Source: Deltaproteobacteria bacterium (lineage in GTDB: Bacteria > Myxococcota > Myxococcia > Myxococcales > JAHFDP01). Taken from it: a stretch of 42,005 bases of DNA. The stretch covers positions 1-42,005 of the forward strand of contig JAHFDP010000033.1 of NCBI GenBank assembly GCA_023248955.1, given 5' to 3'. A program made the position numbers and the translations under genes. The notes beneath the pieces are model-generated. The model saw only the letters and a program-made list of their open reading frames with translations. It did no database searches and was not told the DNA's origin. Positions 18,075-27,079 of the stretch are shown here, piece after piece. Positions within the stretch are counted from its first letter, which is position 1; each line of letters opens with the position of its first letter.

Positions 18075-19151
18075 ATGCGCATAATCTCACTTGTTGCGTT
18101 GCTGGGTTGCGGCGGGAGCGCCTCATCCAGCAACTCCTCCGATTTGTCGGACGGTGCTCACGTCTACGCGACGCCCACACCCGGTGGAAATACTTTCGCC
18201 TGCGCAACGTGCCATGCCATCGAGGAGCCGAGCGCCGATGGCTTTCGACGCCCAGGCCATCCCATCGGTAATTCAACTCGGCGGCCTAGTTTCAAGAATG
18301 GTGCGCTTACTTCGTTTCTCGATGCGGTCAATAGCTGCCGCGGCGAATGGATGGCCGCCAAAGCTTGGCAAGCCGATAGCGTGGATTTTGTCGCGCTCGG
18401 ATCATTCCTCGCCGCCCAGGTGCCCAGCGGAGCCGCGCCTGCGATCCATTTCGAAATCGTCGCGCCGCCCTCCTCGCTTCCCGCTGGGAATGCGACGATT
18501 GGGCACGATCTCTTCAATAAGACGTGCGTCGTGTGCCATGGCGCCGATGCGGTTGGTACAAACCGTGCGCCGGCGCTAAATACCAATTCACAAGCGAAGG
18601 ACTATGTCTGGAAGCGCATCCGCACCAGCGGCTCAGCGGGAAGCCCGGTCTACCAAGGTCTTACGGGTGGTCGAATGCCATTCTGGGCGGCGGATCGGCT
18701 CAGCGATTCTGAAGCGGGTGACCTCGCTGCCTATGTGTCGTTACTCAAGCCCGCTGCTGATGGTGGAGGTGGCGGCGGAGGTGGAGGTGGGACGACGCCA
18801 CCCCCTGGGTGCGCCAAGACGAGCCCCAAAATCGGACAGGTGGCCGATTTACAAACCCACTTTCACCGCGTCTCGGGCAGCGCCACAATCGTTGATGATT
18901 GCACCATCGCGTTGAGCCATTTCAACTTTGATGGCAGCGGTATCGATGTTCGACTCTACAGCGGGATCGGTGGGCATTATGAAGGCGGCTTTTCGATGGG
19001 AGACGATCTCCACGGCAAGGGCGCCTATACGGACGCGGCGCTCAATTTCACGCTTCCCGCAGGTAAGACGATGAACGACCTCGATGGCGTGAGCGTCTGG
19101 TGCGTCGACGCTGCGGTGAGTTTTGGCGACGGATTGTTTCACGCGCCTTGA
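18075..19151 (+). CDS. Di-heme cytochrome c lipoprotein fused to a DM13 domain
   Basis: This 358-residue protein has a short lipoprotein signal (MRIISLVALLGCGG, Cys12). Heme site 1 is CATCH (43-47) and site 2 is CVVCH (151-155). GGRMPFW (Met ~201) is the likely axial ligand for heme 2; the partner of heme 1 could be the Met in GEWMAA. A ten-Gly linker precedes the C-terminal ~100 residues, which read as a DM13 domain (FHRVSGSATIVDDCTIALSH, then LDGVSVWCVDAAVSFGDGLF with its characteristic Cys). DM13 has been proposed to be a redox domain, so this looks like an envelope electron-transfer chain in one polypeptide. It begins 10 nt after the MYXO-CTERM gene and closes the plus-strand operon. The electron partner is unknown. 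Confidence 0.86.
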   Translation: MRIISLVALLGCGGSASSSNSSDLSDGAHVYATPTPGGNTFACATCHAIEEPSADGFRRPGHPIGNSTRRPSFKNGALTSFLDAVNSCRGEWMAAKAWQADSVDFVALGSFLAAQVPSGAAPAIHFEIVAPPSSLPAGNATIGHDLFNKTCVVCHGADAVGTNRAPALNTNSQAKDYVWKRIRTSGSAGSPVYQGLTGGRMPFWAADRLSDSEAGDLAAYVSLLKPAADGGGGGGGGGGTTPPPGCAKTSPKIGQVADLQTHFHRVSGSATIVDDCTIALSHFNFDGSGIDVRLYSGIGGHYEGGFSMGDDLHGKGAYTDAALNFTLPAGKTMNDLDGVSVWCVDAAVSFGDGLFHAP

Positions 19152-19161
19152 TTTCCACGAA

Positions 19162-19227
19162 CTACTTTAAAACGATTAATCGACGCGATACCAACATCGA
19201 TACAAGCGTTGCGTACGATGTTCTCAT
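19162..19227 (-). pseudogene. Truncated start of a glycosidase-like gene (21 codons)
   Basis: Directly after the stop of the TolB-like gene, GGAGG and an ATG (19225-19227) open a frame reading MRTSYATLVSMLVSRRLIVL, which ends after 21 codons at a TAG (19162-19164). It matches the first ~20 residues of the intact glycosidase (29323; MRTPYATPVWMLMSRRLIVF) and then diverges at the edge of the direct repeat. It is therefore the broken 5' end of a second copy of that gene. Confidence 0.8.
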
Positions 19228-19357
19228 CTCTCATTTACCTCCCGGCGCAGCAACGCGCCACAGTGCGCTGGGGCTCTCGTCCGCGCCGCGCGTGGACTCG
19301 AACGCGATCCATTTTCCGTCGGCGGATGGGCTTGGCGCGTAGTCCTTGGTGTCGGCC
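19169..19357. repeat. Direct repeat copy A (~189 bp, ~85% like copy B at 29265-29450)
   Basis: The copy starts AAAACGATTAATCGACGCGA and ends AGTCCTTGGTGTCGGCC. It covers the 3' end of the TolB-like gene plus the start of a glycosidase-like gene. Its partner at 29265-29450 is in the same orientation. The two bracket the glycosidase, Rhs and TolB genes (about 9.9 kb between copies). Confidence 0.85.
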
Positions 19358-20232
19358 GCGCGGGTTACGGCCGTGGGTGTGCCGCCGCCGGCAGCGATAA
19401 TGAATATCTTCGGGTTCTTGAGCCCGCCGAACGTGGATGAAAAGACGATGCGACCATCGGGCATGAAGGTGGCGTCGCTGTGGTCGCCTGTGCCGGGCGT
19501 TGTTACTGGCCGTACGTCGCTGCCGTCCGCGACTATGGTGAATAGGTTCGCCGCGTCGCCCGCACAGCGGCGCTGGAAGACGAGGCGATCGCCATGCGGC
19601 GACCAGTTGGGCTGGCGATCATCGCAAGTCGAGTCGGTGAGCTTGGCAAGGCCGGTGCCGTCGCTGTGAATGCTGGCGATGGAGTGGTTCCCGCTGGCGG
19701 GCGCGATCTCGAACGCTAGCGAATTTCCATTCGGTGAAAAGCTCGGCTCCTGCCACGCGGAGGTGTCATCGTGGTGCGTGACGCGGCGCGGATCGGATCC
19801 ATCTGAGGAGATGGTCCAGATCTCGGTCTTGTCCTGGCGATCGGAGGCGAACGCGATGCGTCCCGCGGTGGCATTCCAGCCGAACGAGGGGAAATTCACC
19901 GCGTCGTGATCGGGCTCGTCGAAAAGCGGCGTTGCTTTGAGCGTGGCGAGCGAGAGCTTGAAGAGCCCGGCGGGGCCGGCATTGTAGCCGTTGTGGAAGA
20001 GGGTGAAGAGGAGCGTCTGTCCGTCGGGGGAGAATTGCGCGTTTTGGGCGCTGGCGGGAGAAGCTGGGGTGTAGAGGAGCGCGGCGCCGTCGGAGCGGGT
20101 GGTGGGAGGCGAAACGCCGCCATCTGACTCACGACTACTGCTGGATGAGGTGGTGCAGGTTTCCCCGAACAAGATTGCAAGCGCGATGAAACACCACTTC
20201 ACCGAATTCCGAATTCTGTAGGCTACGGGCAT
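19231..20232 (-). CDS. TolB/PD40-like beta-propeller, probable lipoprotein
   Basis: This 333-residue protein starts with a hydrophobic segment ending CFIALAILFGETC, compatible with a lipobox (Cys ~26), followed by a Ser-rich linker. The body consists of PD40/WD40-like blades (FSPDGQTLLFTLFHNGYN; GRIAFASDRQDKTEIWTISS; FSPNGNSLAFEIAP; NWSPHGDRLVFQRRC; FMPDGRIVFSSTF; SADGKWIAFESTRG), about six, as in the TolB propeller. TolB itself is a periplasmic partner of Pal. Here there is no tol/pal context, so this is only a fold assignment. No clear Shine-Dalgarno precedes ATG 20232. It lies 68 nt downstream of the Rhs gene, where an immunity gene might be expected. A broken copy of its 3' end sits at 29325-29450. 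Confidence 0.84.
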   Translation of the reverse strand: MPVAYRIRNSVKWCFIALAILFGETCTTSSSSSRESDGGVSPPTTRSDGAALLYTPASPASAQNAQFSPDGQTLLFTLFHNGYNAGPAGLFKLSLATLKATPLFDEPDHDAVNFPSFGWNATAGRIAFASDRQDKTEIWTISSDGSDPRRVTHHDDTSAWQEPSFSPNGNSLAFEIAPASGNHSIASIHSDGTGLAKLTDSTCDDRQPNWSPHGDRLVFQRRCAGDAANLFTIVADGSDVRPVTTPGTGDHSDATFMPDGRIVFSSTFGGLKNPKIFIIAAGGGTPTAVTRAADTKDYAPSPSADGKWIAFESTRGADESPSALWRVAAPGGK

Positions 20233-20300
20233 GGGCTGTCACTCTTTTTCGCGAGACCAAGTTGCTATTTTCGCGTTTCCGGTAAGCTTGCCAACGGCTT

Positions 20301-23300
20301 CTAAGGTGGAAAAATAAGCCAACCTCCGCCGTTCTTAACGGTTAGCAGTAATTCGCCAGCCTTGCTGAGTTCTGCCGTAATAATATCCGTTGCTGCAATG
20401 ACCGGAGTTTTTGTAGCAGTCGCAATCTCTTGTGCCAAGCCATTCGCGTACTTCCCTGCTCCGCACGTTAACAATCGAATCGGATCGCTCCCATTCCATC
20501 CGGCATCTTTAATCATTTGGACTACGTTTGCCGCGCTTTTTTCCACGGTTCGGTTAAAGGCCCAATTTCCCTCTATTACCTGAGCAGCCCTACCAAAGCT
20601 CTTGTTCGATCCATGAATCACGAAATGAAATCCACCATCATCGATTTTCGCAGCCTTGTCGATCAGCTTTGCGAGAGCTTTTTGCTTGCCTGCCGCGCCT
20701 CCTCCGCCGAGGGCCAGGCGGGTGCTTCCCCCTCCGGCGCCCTTTCCAAGAAGCAGGCCATGAGCCGTACCGATCGCCATTCCGCCGTAGTACCAACTGG
20801 AGCTCGTATTGGCCGTATCGCCAACGCATGGTCCAAACCAAGCGCTGGCCACCGTCCGACGCAGGTATCCGGAAGCACCGAATGAAAGTGTATCGCCCCA
20901 TCCCGAAACGAAGTCGCCGATATTTCCATAATCGGTAACTGCATCGAGTCCGGACGGATCCTTCCCATTAAGAGGATCGTTGCCGGAATAAACGTAGACG
21001 TTCGTTCCGCCCATGAACCCCATCGGATCTTTCTGCGTCCATCGCCCGATTCGCGGATCATATTCTCGAGCGCCGAAATGAACGAGGCTGGTGTCGGAGT
21101 CGTAGAGGCCGCCCGCGAACCCGAAAGGCTGGAAGCCAGGATTCGTATCGAGAATTACATTGCCGAAGGCGTCGTAATCCATCCGCTGCACGATCTCGCC
21201 CGTTGCCGAATTCACAACAAGCCTTGGACTCCCCAAATGATCAGTTACCAATGCATAGGCCAACCCGCCCCTGACGAAGTAATCAGGAACATTTGTGTCG
21301 GATGACGAATAAATGAACGTGCTAACAACGTTACCGGCTCCATCAAGCTCGGCTATGGGCTCTAGGCCAGACTGGTACACCAACCGCTGTGCGAGAACGC
21401 CGTTTTTCTTTTTTCCGACTCGTTCACCGACGGCGTTGATCAGGTATTCGATCTTCGGTGTTCCATCCGTTTTTTCGACGCTTGTTAAGTTGCCGAACGC
21501 GTCATAACCATAGGTGGTTGTTACCGTTGAATCGGTCCGGGTCTGAAGATCGCCGTTGGTCGAATAACGGTAGGTTGCTGTGGCATCGCTCAGCAGTCGA
21601 TCCTGCGCATCGTATTTGCTCCCTAAGCGGTTGCCGCTATCGTCGTACGAAAACCCCGCCTTTGCGGTTCCATCCCTTGTCACACCCGATAAGCGCCCTG
21701 CCGCGTCGTAGACGTAATCATAAATATGCTTTTCGCTCGCGATCGTTTCTATCTTTTGGATGATCCTTCCAGCCTTGTCTTTGACAAAATGGAGATTGAG
21801 CAACTCCGACCCCGAAGCCTTTGCAACGTAATCCATTGCCTCGCCAAACGTGTTGTAGGCCACGCTGGTGGACAGCACGCCCAAGGTCGTTCCGGTTACG
21901 CGCCCGCTCGCCTCTTCTCGCTTGATGGCCAGCGCGCCTGATTGCATGACAAGCCCATCATCGTCATATGAATAATCAGCAATGGTAGCTCCATTTAGTT
22001 GAATAGACGTCATCCAAAAATCATTATTGAAAATGGCGTGCACCGATCCGGGGGCTACGCCAGCGTAGACAGTGCCCGTAAGAACGTCGCCGTCGTAAGC
22101 GAACGACACCGTTTCGCCACCTGGCGCCGTCACGCTTGCCAGTTGTCCTGTCTGGTCGTAGGTAAACGCTTTTTCTGCGGAATCGAAAGTAATAGAGGAG
22201 AGACGTCCCGCATTATCGTAGAAATAGCCGGTGACCGTTCCGTCGGCTCGGGTAAGCCGCGCGAGGCGCTGGTCAGCATCATACTCGCGAAGAATCGATA
22301 GCGAACCGTCATCGGTTGGGAAAGAATACTTTGTTAGAAGGTTGGTGTTGGAGTAGCTGAACAGGTGCTGGCTCTGCTTGCCGGGGGGCGTGAGGGACGT
22401 CACGTTGCCATTGGGATCGTAGGTGTAGCTCGCCATCTGATTCCCTGGTCCGGAGAGCTTCGTTATCCTTCCCGTGCCATCCCGAGTTATAGAAACAGTT
22501 TGCCCTAGGGAATCGGTTGCATTGGCGAGATAGCCATCGCTTCCATAGACCCAACTCGCACTCCTTGCATCCGCTTCGCTTCCTTGCGTTTGGGACGTAA
22601 GTCGCCCGTTTCCATCATAGGTTCGCTTGACGGGTGCTTCGGAGGGGCCGTTGATTTCCACGACGTTCCCTAAAGCGTCAGAAACTGTCGATGCAATTCG
22701 CCCTTTCGGACTCGTCCTGGTTATGAGTTTGGTGGAACCACTAAAAAACGTATTCGATGAACGGCCGTTTATCGTCACGGTATCCGCTAATGTCGCTATC
22801 GAAAGAGGTGAATCTGCATTGGCACGAGTTACCACGATCTGCTCCGATGCAACGAAATGCAACCCTCCTGGGGTCGTCGAGGTAAGCGACGAGACCGCTG
22901 GTGCTTGACCGCCGAAAACCGGCGACCCAGCCATTGTTGCTGTTTTCCGCACCCCGTTGGCAGATGTGCTCGTCCGGGTTCCCTGGTTTGCAAAATCCAC
23001 CACCGACTTCGTTCCATCCGAGTCCGTTGTAATCGTTTGTCTGCCACCACCGGGAAGCGTCGCCGACGCGTGCGTCTCCGTTAGCCCCATCGCCGAGGTG
23101 CGCACCACCGAAAAATCAGCGCCGGCGTTCAGCAGCGAATCCGTCCGCGCCAACGTTTGCGCGCCAAGCGGATCGGCGTCTTTTATCAATCGTCCGAATG
23201 AATCATAATAAAAAGAATGAAGATTCCCATTCGGATCGGTGAGACTCGTTAAGAGTCCAGCGCCGTCGGTCTTTAATTTGACCATGTTGCCAGTAGGATC

Positions 23301-26300
23301 GGCAACGGTCGCCAAATATCCGTTTGAATCGAAGCTTAGCGGTGTTCGTTGCCCATACGGCCCAATAATGGCAGTCGGGTTTCCGCTGGAATCTCGTTGA
23401 ACGCTCGTTACGTTTCCATACTTGTCCGTGACGCTAACCAGATAACCAGCTTTATCGTAACCGAACGTTATTTCAACGACTCCGGTGAGGGTGTTGGTGG
23501 TGGATCGATGCCGGCCCCGGTCATCGAATCGATAATATTCGCCGCCATCTTCCGATGGAACAATCAGCTCGGCCGCGCCGATTCCCGGTAACGGACTGGC
23601 GATCTTCCGGATTCTGTTGTTGTTCTGATCGGCGATATACAGGGCGCCATCGGGGCCGAATGCTACGCCTCGGGGTTGATTGACGGCCGCGGTAATGGCC
23701 GGTCCTCCATCGCCGGTATAGTCGTCCGCGATAGCAGTTAGGCTCGCGATGCTGCCGTCCGTGGTTATTTGCCGAACGGCGGATTTGCCGTTAAACAACA
23801 TGCCTCCGAAGAGGCGCCCGTCTGAATCGAATGCTAGGGAAGTAATCTCGTCGGCATTTGCGTCGAGTGCGGAGGCGCCATCGTCCGTATTGTTGCCGGC
23901 GCGGCAACAGGCCCCAGCGCCGACGGCTGATTCAAGGTTTCCGTTTGGCATTAGGCGCAGCACCTGCCTACCAGACTGAAAATAGAGTGTGCCGTTCGGA
24001 TCGATTGCCATGACCCCCAAACCACCCAACACGGCGTTTGTTGCAAGTCCACCCACGCCGCGTGCACACTCTTCGCGGTAGTTGCAGCTGCAACATGAAA
24101 CCGCATCGCCATTACCAACCACCGTACTGATAATGCCGTCTGTCCCGACGCGGCGAATTCGGTTATTTCGATCTGAAAAGTAGAGGGTTCCATCGCGGGC
24201 AACTGCCACGGCACTGGGCTCGTAGAGTTGCGCCTTGGTTGCTGGTCCTCCGTCGCCACCGAACCCTTTGATGCCGCTACCGGCGACCGTGGTGATAATT
24301 CCGTCGGGAGCAATGCGACGAACCTTGTCTAGGATCGGTTGGGCGAAGTAGAGGCTTCCATCTGGGCCAATCGCCAAACTACGCGCGGTAAAGATACTTG
24401 CCTTCGTGGCAGGAATTCCGTCGGCGTTGCTTCCGTTCCACGAGGGGGCGTTGCTTTCGTTTAAGTCGGTGAGGGTTGTTAATATCCCTTTTGGATCGAT
24501 TTTTCGCACAGCGTTGTGCCCATTGTAGAGGGTTAGAAAATAGAGACTTCCATCGGGTCCAAAGACCATGCTTCTGGGATCGTGGATCGGCGCCCCCAGG
24601 GCGGGGAGGCCATCTTGGCAGGCGGGCTTGCAACTACCGCCGGTGCCGGCAATGGTGGTTATCGTGTCATTGAGAGCGTTCGCGGATCGTTCGCTCCCGT
24701 TGCCGAGGTAGAGCGTATGGCCGATGGGGTCGTAGACGTGCTGCGCGCTCAACGTCCAGCCGCCGAGGCCGACGGCCGCCCGGGCATCGATGGCGCCAAC
24801 TTGCGTTCGATATTGTTGCCAAAGCGTTAGGTCGCTCCGCGAGCGAACGCCGGTAATCCTGATTCCATTTCCATTATAGCCAAATCGATTGACGCCTGAA
24901 TAAACGCCCTTATAGGTATATCCGATTCGAATCGTCGCCGTTGCGCGTCCCTGAACGGCCCGTCCATAAGCGTCTTTGCCGTCCCAGGCGAAGGTGGTGC
25001 TGAGATTTGGGGCGGGTGAAAAATGCTGATTGATAATTTTGCCAGCGATCGCGATTTCCAGTTCAACCCCCGTGATGTCGTTTGGGAGCACATTTGTTAG
25101 CGGTATCTCCAGTGAAGCAGCTGCGGTGGCGCCCGCTGCGCGATTGCTCTGGTAGTGAAGCGAAAAGGGCGTTCCCACGAGATTGAGCGCTTCCCCCAGC
25201 GTCTGGTTCGCGCAGTTAATGATCGAGCCAGATACCTCGCCTCCGCACGGGGTGTTTTTGTTTTCAGCCGCTCGCATTTTTGCTGCGCGTGCACCGTCCG
25301 GGGGGTAGATTCCCCAATTCGAGTCATATCCCGAGAAGTGAACGACCGGCACCCGCCAAAGGCTGGCACCGGTGGCATATTTGGCAGCGAGCTGCTGTTG
25401 TTCTGCGGGAGTAATCCCATGCGCTGCTAATGCCGCTACGCTCGCCGCGTTTCCGCTCCCGTCGAGATCGAGTTGGGCGGCGCCGGCGTCTATAGAAAGT
25501 ATTTTCACGACCATGCCATTGTCGGTCGCCACCCACGTTGCCTTCGCGCGGTCGTAGTACCCCTCCGGAACAGCCGTTCCAGTCGGAAAGCCGAGGAAAT
25601 TATCGACGTACAAAATCACGGGTTGATTGAACGTCACCCCCACAGCTCCAGCGGCCACTGCTTCATCCGCGCTTAGCTCAACGGCATAGGTGTAAGCGCT
25701 CGTCGCAGGCAGCGGCCCAGGCATCGCCTTTTCACCATTGGTCCCAACCGTAAATTCCGTTGCTCGCACGTGGAGATCGGTGAGCGGGCGGCTCGTCCCG
25801 TCAGGCATCTCCATTCCAGCCTGTGTGCCTGGCGCAAAAAGGAGCGTCGCCTGCCGGGTTCCGTCACCGTCCTTGACCATGCTACCGCTCGCCGATTGCA
25901 TCGTGGATGCATTGGGCGCTACCGTGGTGACCTGCGTGTCAAAGGCGGTCAGCATCGCTGGCGGTACCGGAGCGTAATCCTGCCAGGGTGCATAGACCGT
26001 TCGTTGAACGTCGATATATCCAGAATGTGAATAGTGGAGCGTGACATCGCCACCACCATTCACGACCAGGTCGAATTGGCCATCCTTTCGACTCATGGTG
26101 CTTCCGAATTCAGGATGTCCAAGAACCGTGACGAGAACCGCGGGTAGTGCGCTGCCATCCACGGCGCTTACCCGGCCCCGTAGGACGCAGGTTCGCGCCG
26201 GTACCATTTTTGTGAGATCGACGCCTGTTTGAATTGCATTCGGTCCGGTGTAGAGAAACGCGCTCGATTCCGCGAGGCCAGTGATTCCGGTCGGGTCCAT

Positions 26301-26933
26301 GGCCGAAGCCACCGACGCCGGGTCCGGCGGCAGACAGAGTTGGCAACTTCCACCGCAGTCGACACCGGTTTCGCTGCCGTTCTTAACACCGTCGCTGCAG
26401 GTCGGAACTTGACATTTTGAGGCCTCACAGACGCCGCTCGTGCAGTCTTTTCCGACGACGCAGGCGAACCCGTTCTTGCACCCCTCACACGTTCCGCCGC
26501 CGCAGTCGGTGTCCGTCTCCGTTCCGTTCCTCACTGCATCCGTACACGTCGGAGCCTGGCAGATCGAGTTTGTGCAGACGCCGCTCACGCAGTCGCGAGC
26601 CTCTGCGCACACCTTGCCGCTCGGGCAACCCGCGCAGCTTCCGCCGCAGTCGATGTCCGTTTCTTCGCCGTTCTTCACACCATCTACGCAACGCGCGGTT
26701 GGTTGGCAGCGGCCGTTGCCGCAGAGGCGTGTCGTGCAGTCGTCACCTTTTGCGCACGCGCGGCCCACTGTGCAGGGCGCGCAACTGCCGCCGCAATCGA
26801 CGTCCGTTTCTGTGCCGTTCTTGATGCCGTCGCTGCACGTCGGATCCGCTGGGGGCGTCGGCTTCGAAGTCGGGTGACAGGCCACCAAGGCAAGAACCGC
26901 CACCGCAAAGAGGCGCAAGATGAAGATGAGCAT
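20301..26933 (-). CDS. Giant Rhs/YD-repeat lipoprotein with protease-like C-terminal tip
   Basis: This 2210-residue protein has a lipoprotein signal (AVLALVACHPTS, Cys19). Four ~43-residue Cys-rich repeats (33-200) carry the pattern CSDGIKNGTETDVDCGGSC. A carboxypeptidase-regulatory-like Ig fold follows (~249-320). A beta-rich region leads to an NHL propeller (~750-1117; TIAGTGG, GGDGGPATKAQL, VAVARDGTLYFSD). YD repeats (~1125-1990) build the Rhs shell, closing with the core YDPRIGRWTQKDPMGF and NDPLNGKDPSGLD. The last ~213 residues are variable-tip material: a hydrophobic pre-toxin stretch, then ~2100-2210 with FHFVIHGSN (His ~2107) and IRLLTCGAGKYANGLAQEIA (Cys ~2157), resembling the His/Cys dyad of caspase-like peptidases. 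No PAAR or VgrG is present. The GGGGAG Shine-Dalgarno is close to ATG 26933. The toxin role is inferred. Confidence 0.9.
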   Translation of the reverse strand: MLIFILRLFAVAVLALVACHPTSKPTPPADPTCSDGIKNGTETDVDCGGSCAPCTVGRACAKGDDCTTRLCGNGRCQPTARCVDGVKNGEETDIDCGGSCAGCPSGKVCAEARDCVSGVCTNSICQAPTCTDAVRNGTETDTDCGGGTCEGCKNGFACVVGKDCTSGVCEASKCQVPTCSDGVKNGSETGVDCGGSCQLCLPPDPASVASAMDPTGITGLAESSAFLYTGPNAIQTGVDLTKMVPARTCVLRGRVSAVDGSALPAVLVTVLGHPEFGSTMSRKDGQFDLVVNGGGDVTLHYSHSGYIDVQRTVYAPWQDYAPVPPAMLTAFDTQVTTVAPNASTMQSASGSMVKDGDGTRQATLLFAPGTQAGMEMPDGTSRPLTDLHVRATEFTVGTNGEKAMPGPLPATSAYTYAVELSADEAVAAGAVGVTFNQPVILYVDNFLGFPTGTAVPEGYYDRAKATWVATDNGMVVKILSIDAGAAQLDLDGSGNAASVAALAAHGITPAEQQQLAAKYATGASLWRVPVVHFSGYDSNWGIYPPDGARAAKMRAAENKNTPCGGEVSGSIINCANQTLGEALNLVGTPFSLHYQSNRAAGATAAASLEIPLTNVLPNDITGVELEIAIAGKIINQHFSPAPNLSTTFAWDGKDAYGRAVQGRATATIRIGYTYKGVYSGVNRFGYNGNGIRITGVRSRSDLTLWQQYRTQVGAIDARAAVGLGGWTLSAQHVYDPIGHTLYLGNGSERSANALNDTITTIAGTGGSCKPACQDGLPALGAPIHDPRSMVFGPDGSLYFLTLYNGHNAVRKIDPKGILTTLTDLNESNAPSWNGSNADGIPATKASIFTARSLAIGPDGSLYFAQPILDKVRRIAPDGIITTVAGSGIKGFGGDGGPATKAQLYEPSAVAVARDGTLYFSDRNNRIRRVGTDGIISTVVGNGDAVSCCSCNYREECARGVGGLATNAVLGGLGVMAIDPNGTLYFQSGRQVLRLMPNGNLESAVGAGACCRAGNNTDDGASALDANADEITSLAFDSDGRLFGGMLFNGKSAVRQITTDGSIASLTAIADDYTGDGGPAITAAVNQPRGVAFGPDGALYIADQNNNRIRKIASPLPGIGAAELIVPSEDGGEYYRFDDRGRHRSTTNTLTGVVEITFGYDKAGYLVSVTDKYGNVTSVQRDSSGNPTAIIGPYGQRTPLSFDSNGYLATVADPTGNMVKLKTDGAGLLTSLTDPNGNLHSFYYDSFGRLIKDADPLGAQTLARTDSLLNAGADFSVVRTSAMGLTETHASATLPGGGRQTITTDSDGTKSVVDFANQGTRTSTSANGVRKTATMAGSPVFGGQAPAVSSLTSTTPGGLHFVASEQIVVTRANADSPLSIATLADTVTINGRSSNTFFSGSTKLITRTSPKGRIASTVSDALGNVVEINGPSEAPVKRTYDGNGRLTSQTQGSEADARSASWVYGSDGYLANATDSLGQTVSITRDGTGRITKLSGPGNQMASYTYDPNGNVTSLTPPGKQSQHLFSYSNTNLLTKYSFPTDDGSLSILREYDADQRLARLTRADGTVTGYFYDNAGRLSSITFDSAEKAFTYDQTGQLASVTAPGGETVSFAYDGDVLTGTVYAGVAPGSVHAIFNNDFWMTSIQLNGATIADYSYDDDGLVMQSGALAIKREEASGRVTGTTLGVLSTSVAYNTFGEAMDYVAKASGSELLNLHFVKDKAGRIIQKIETIASEKHIYDYVYDAAGRLSGVTRDGTAKAGFSYDDSGNRLGSKYDAQDRLLSDATATYRYSTNGDLQTRTDSTVTTTYGYDAFGNLTSVEKTDGTPKIEYLINAVGERVGKKKNGVLAQRLVYQSGLEPIAELDGAGNVVSTFIYSSSDTNVPDYFVRGGLAYALVTDHLGSPRLVVNSATGEIVQRMDYDAFGNVILDTNPGFQPFGFAGGLYDSDTSLVHFGAREYDPRIGRWTQKDPMGFMGGTNVYVYSGNDPLNGKDPSGLDAVTDYGNIGDFVSGWGDTLSFGASGYLRRTVASAWFGPCVGDTANTSSSWYYGGMAIGTAHGLLLGKGAGGGSTRLALGGGGAAGKQKALAKLIDKAAKIDDGGFHFVIHGSNKSFGRAAQVIEGNWAFNRTVEKSAANVVQMIKDAGWNGSDPIRLLTCGAGKYANGLAQEIATATKTPVIAATDIITAELSKAGELLLTVKNGGGWLIFPP

Positions 26934-27079
26934 GAACTCCCCTGCGAGCTAAAGAATATCGCCTATTTAATATTCTCGACTACGCGCGAAAACCGTCAAT
27001 CATTTTCGGTGGCGGACCGAATGCCACCTTAGATTATCTCCAGATTATCTCCGCCTCCACAACGGTGACCGCTTGGCCT

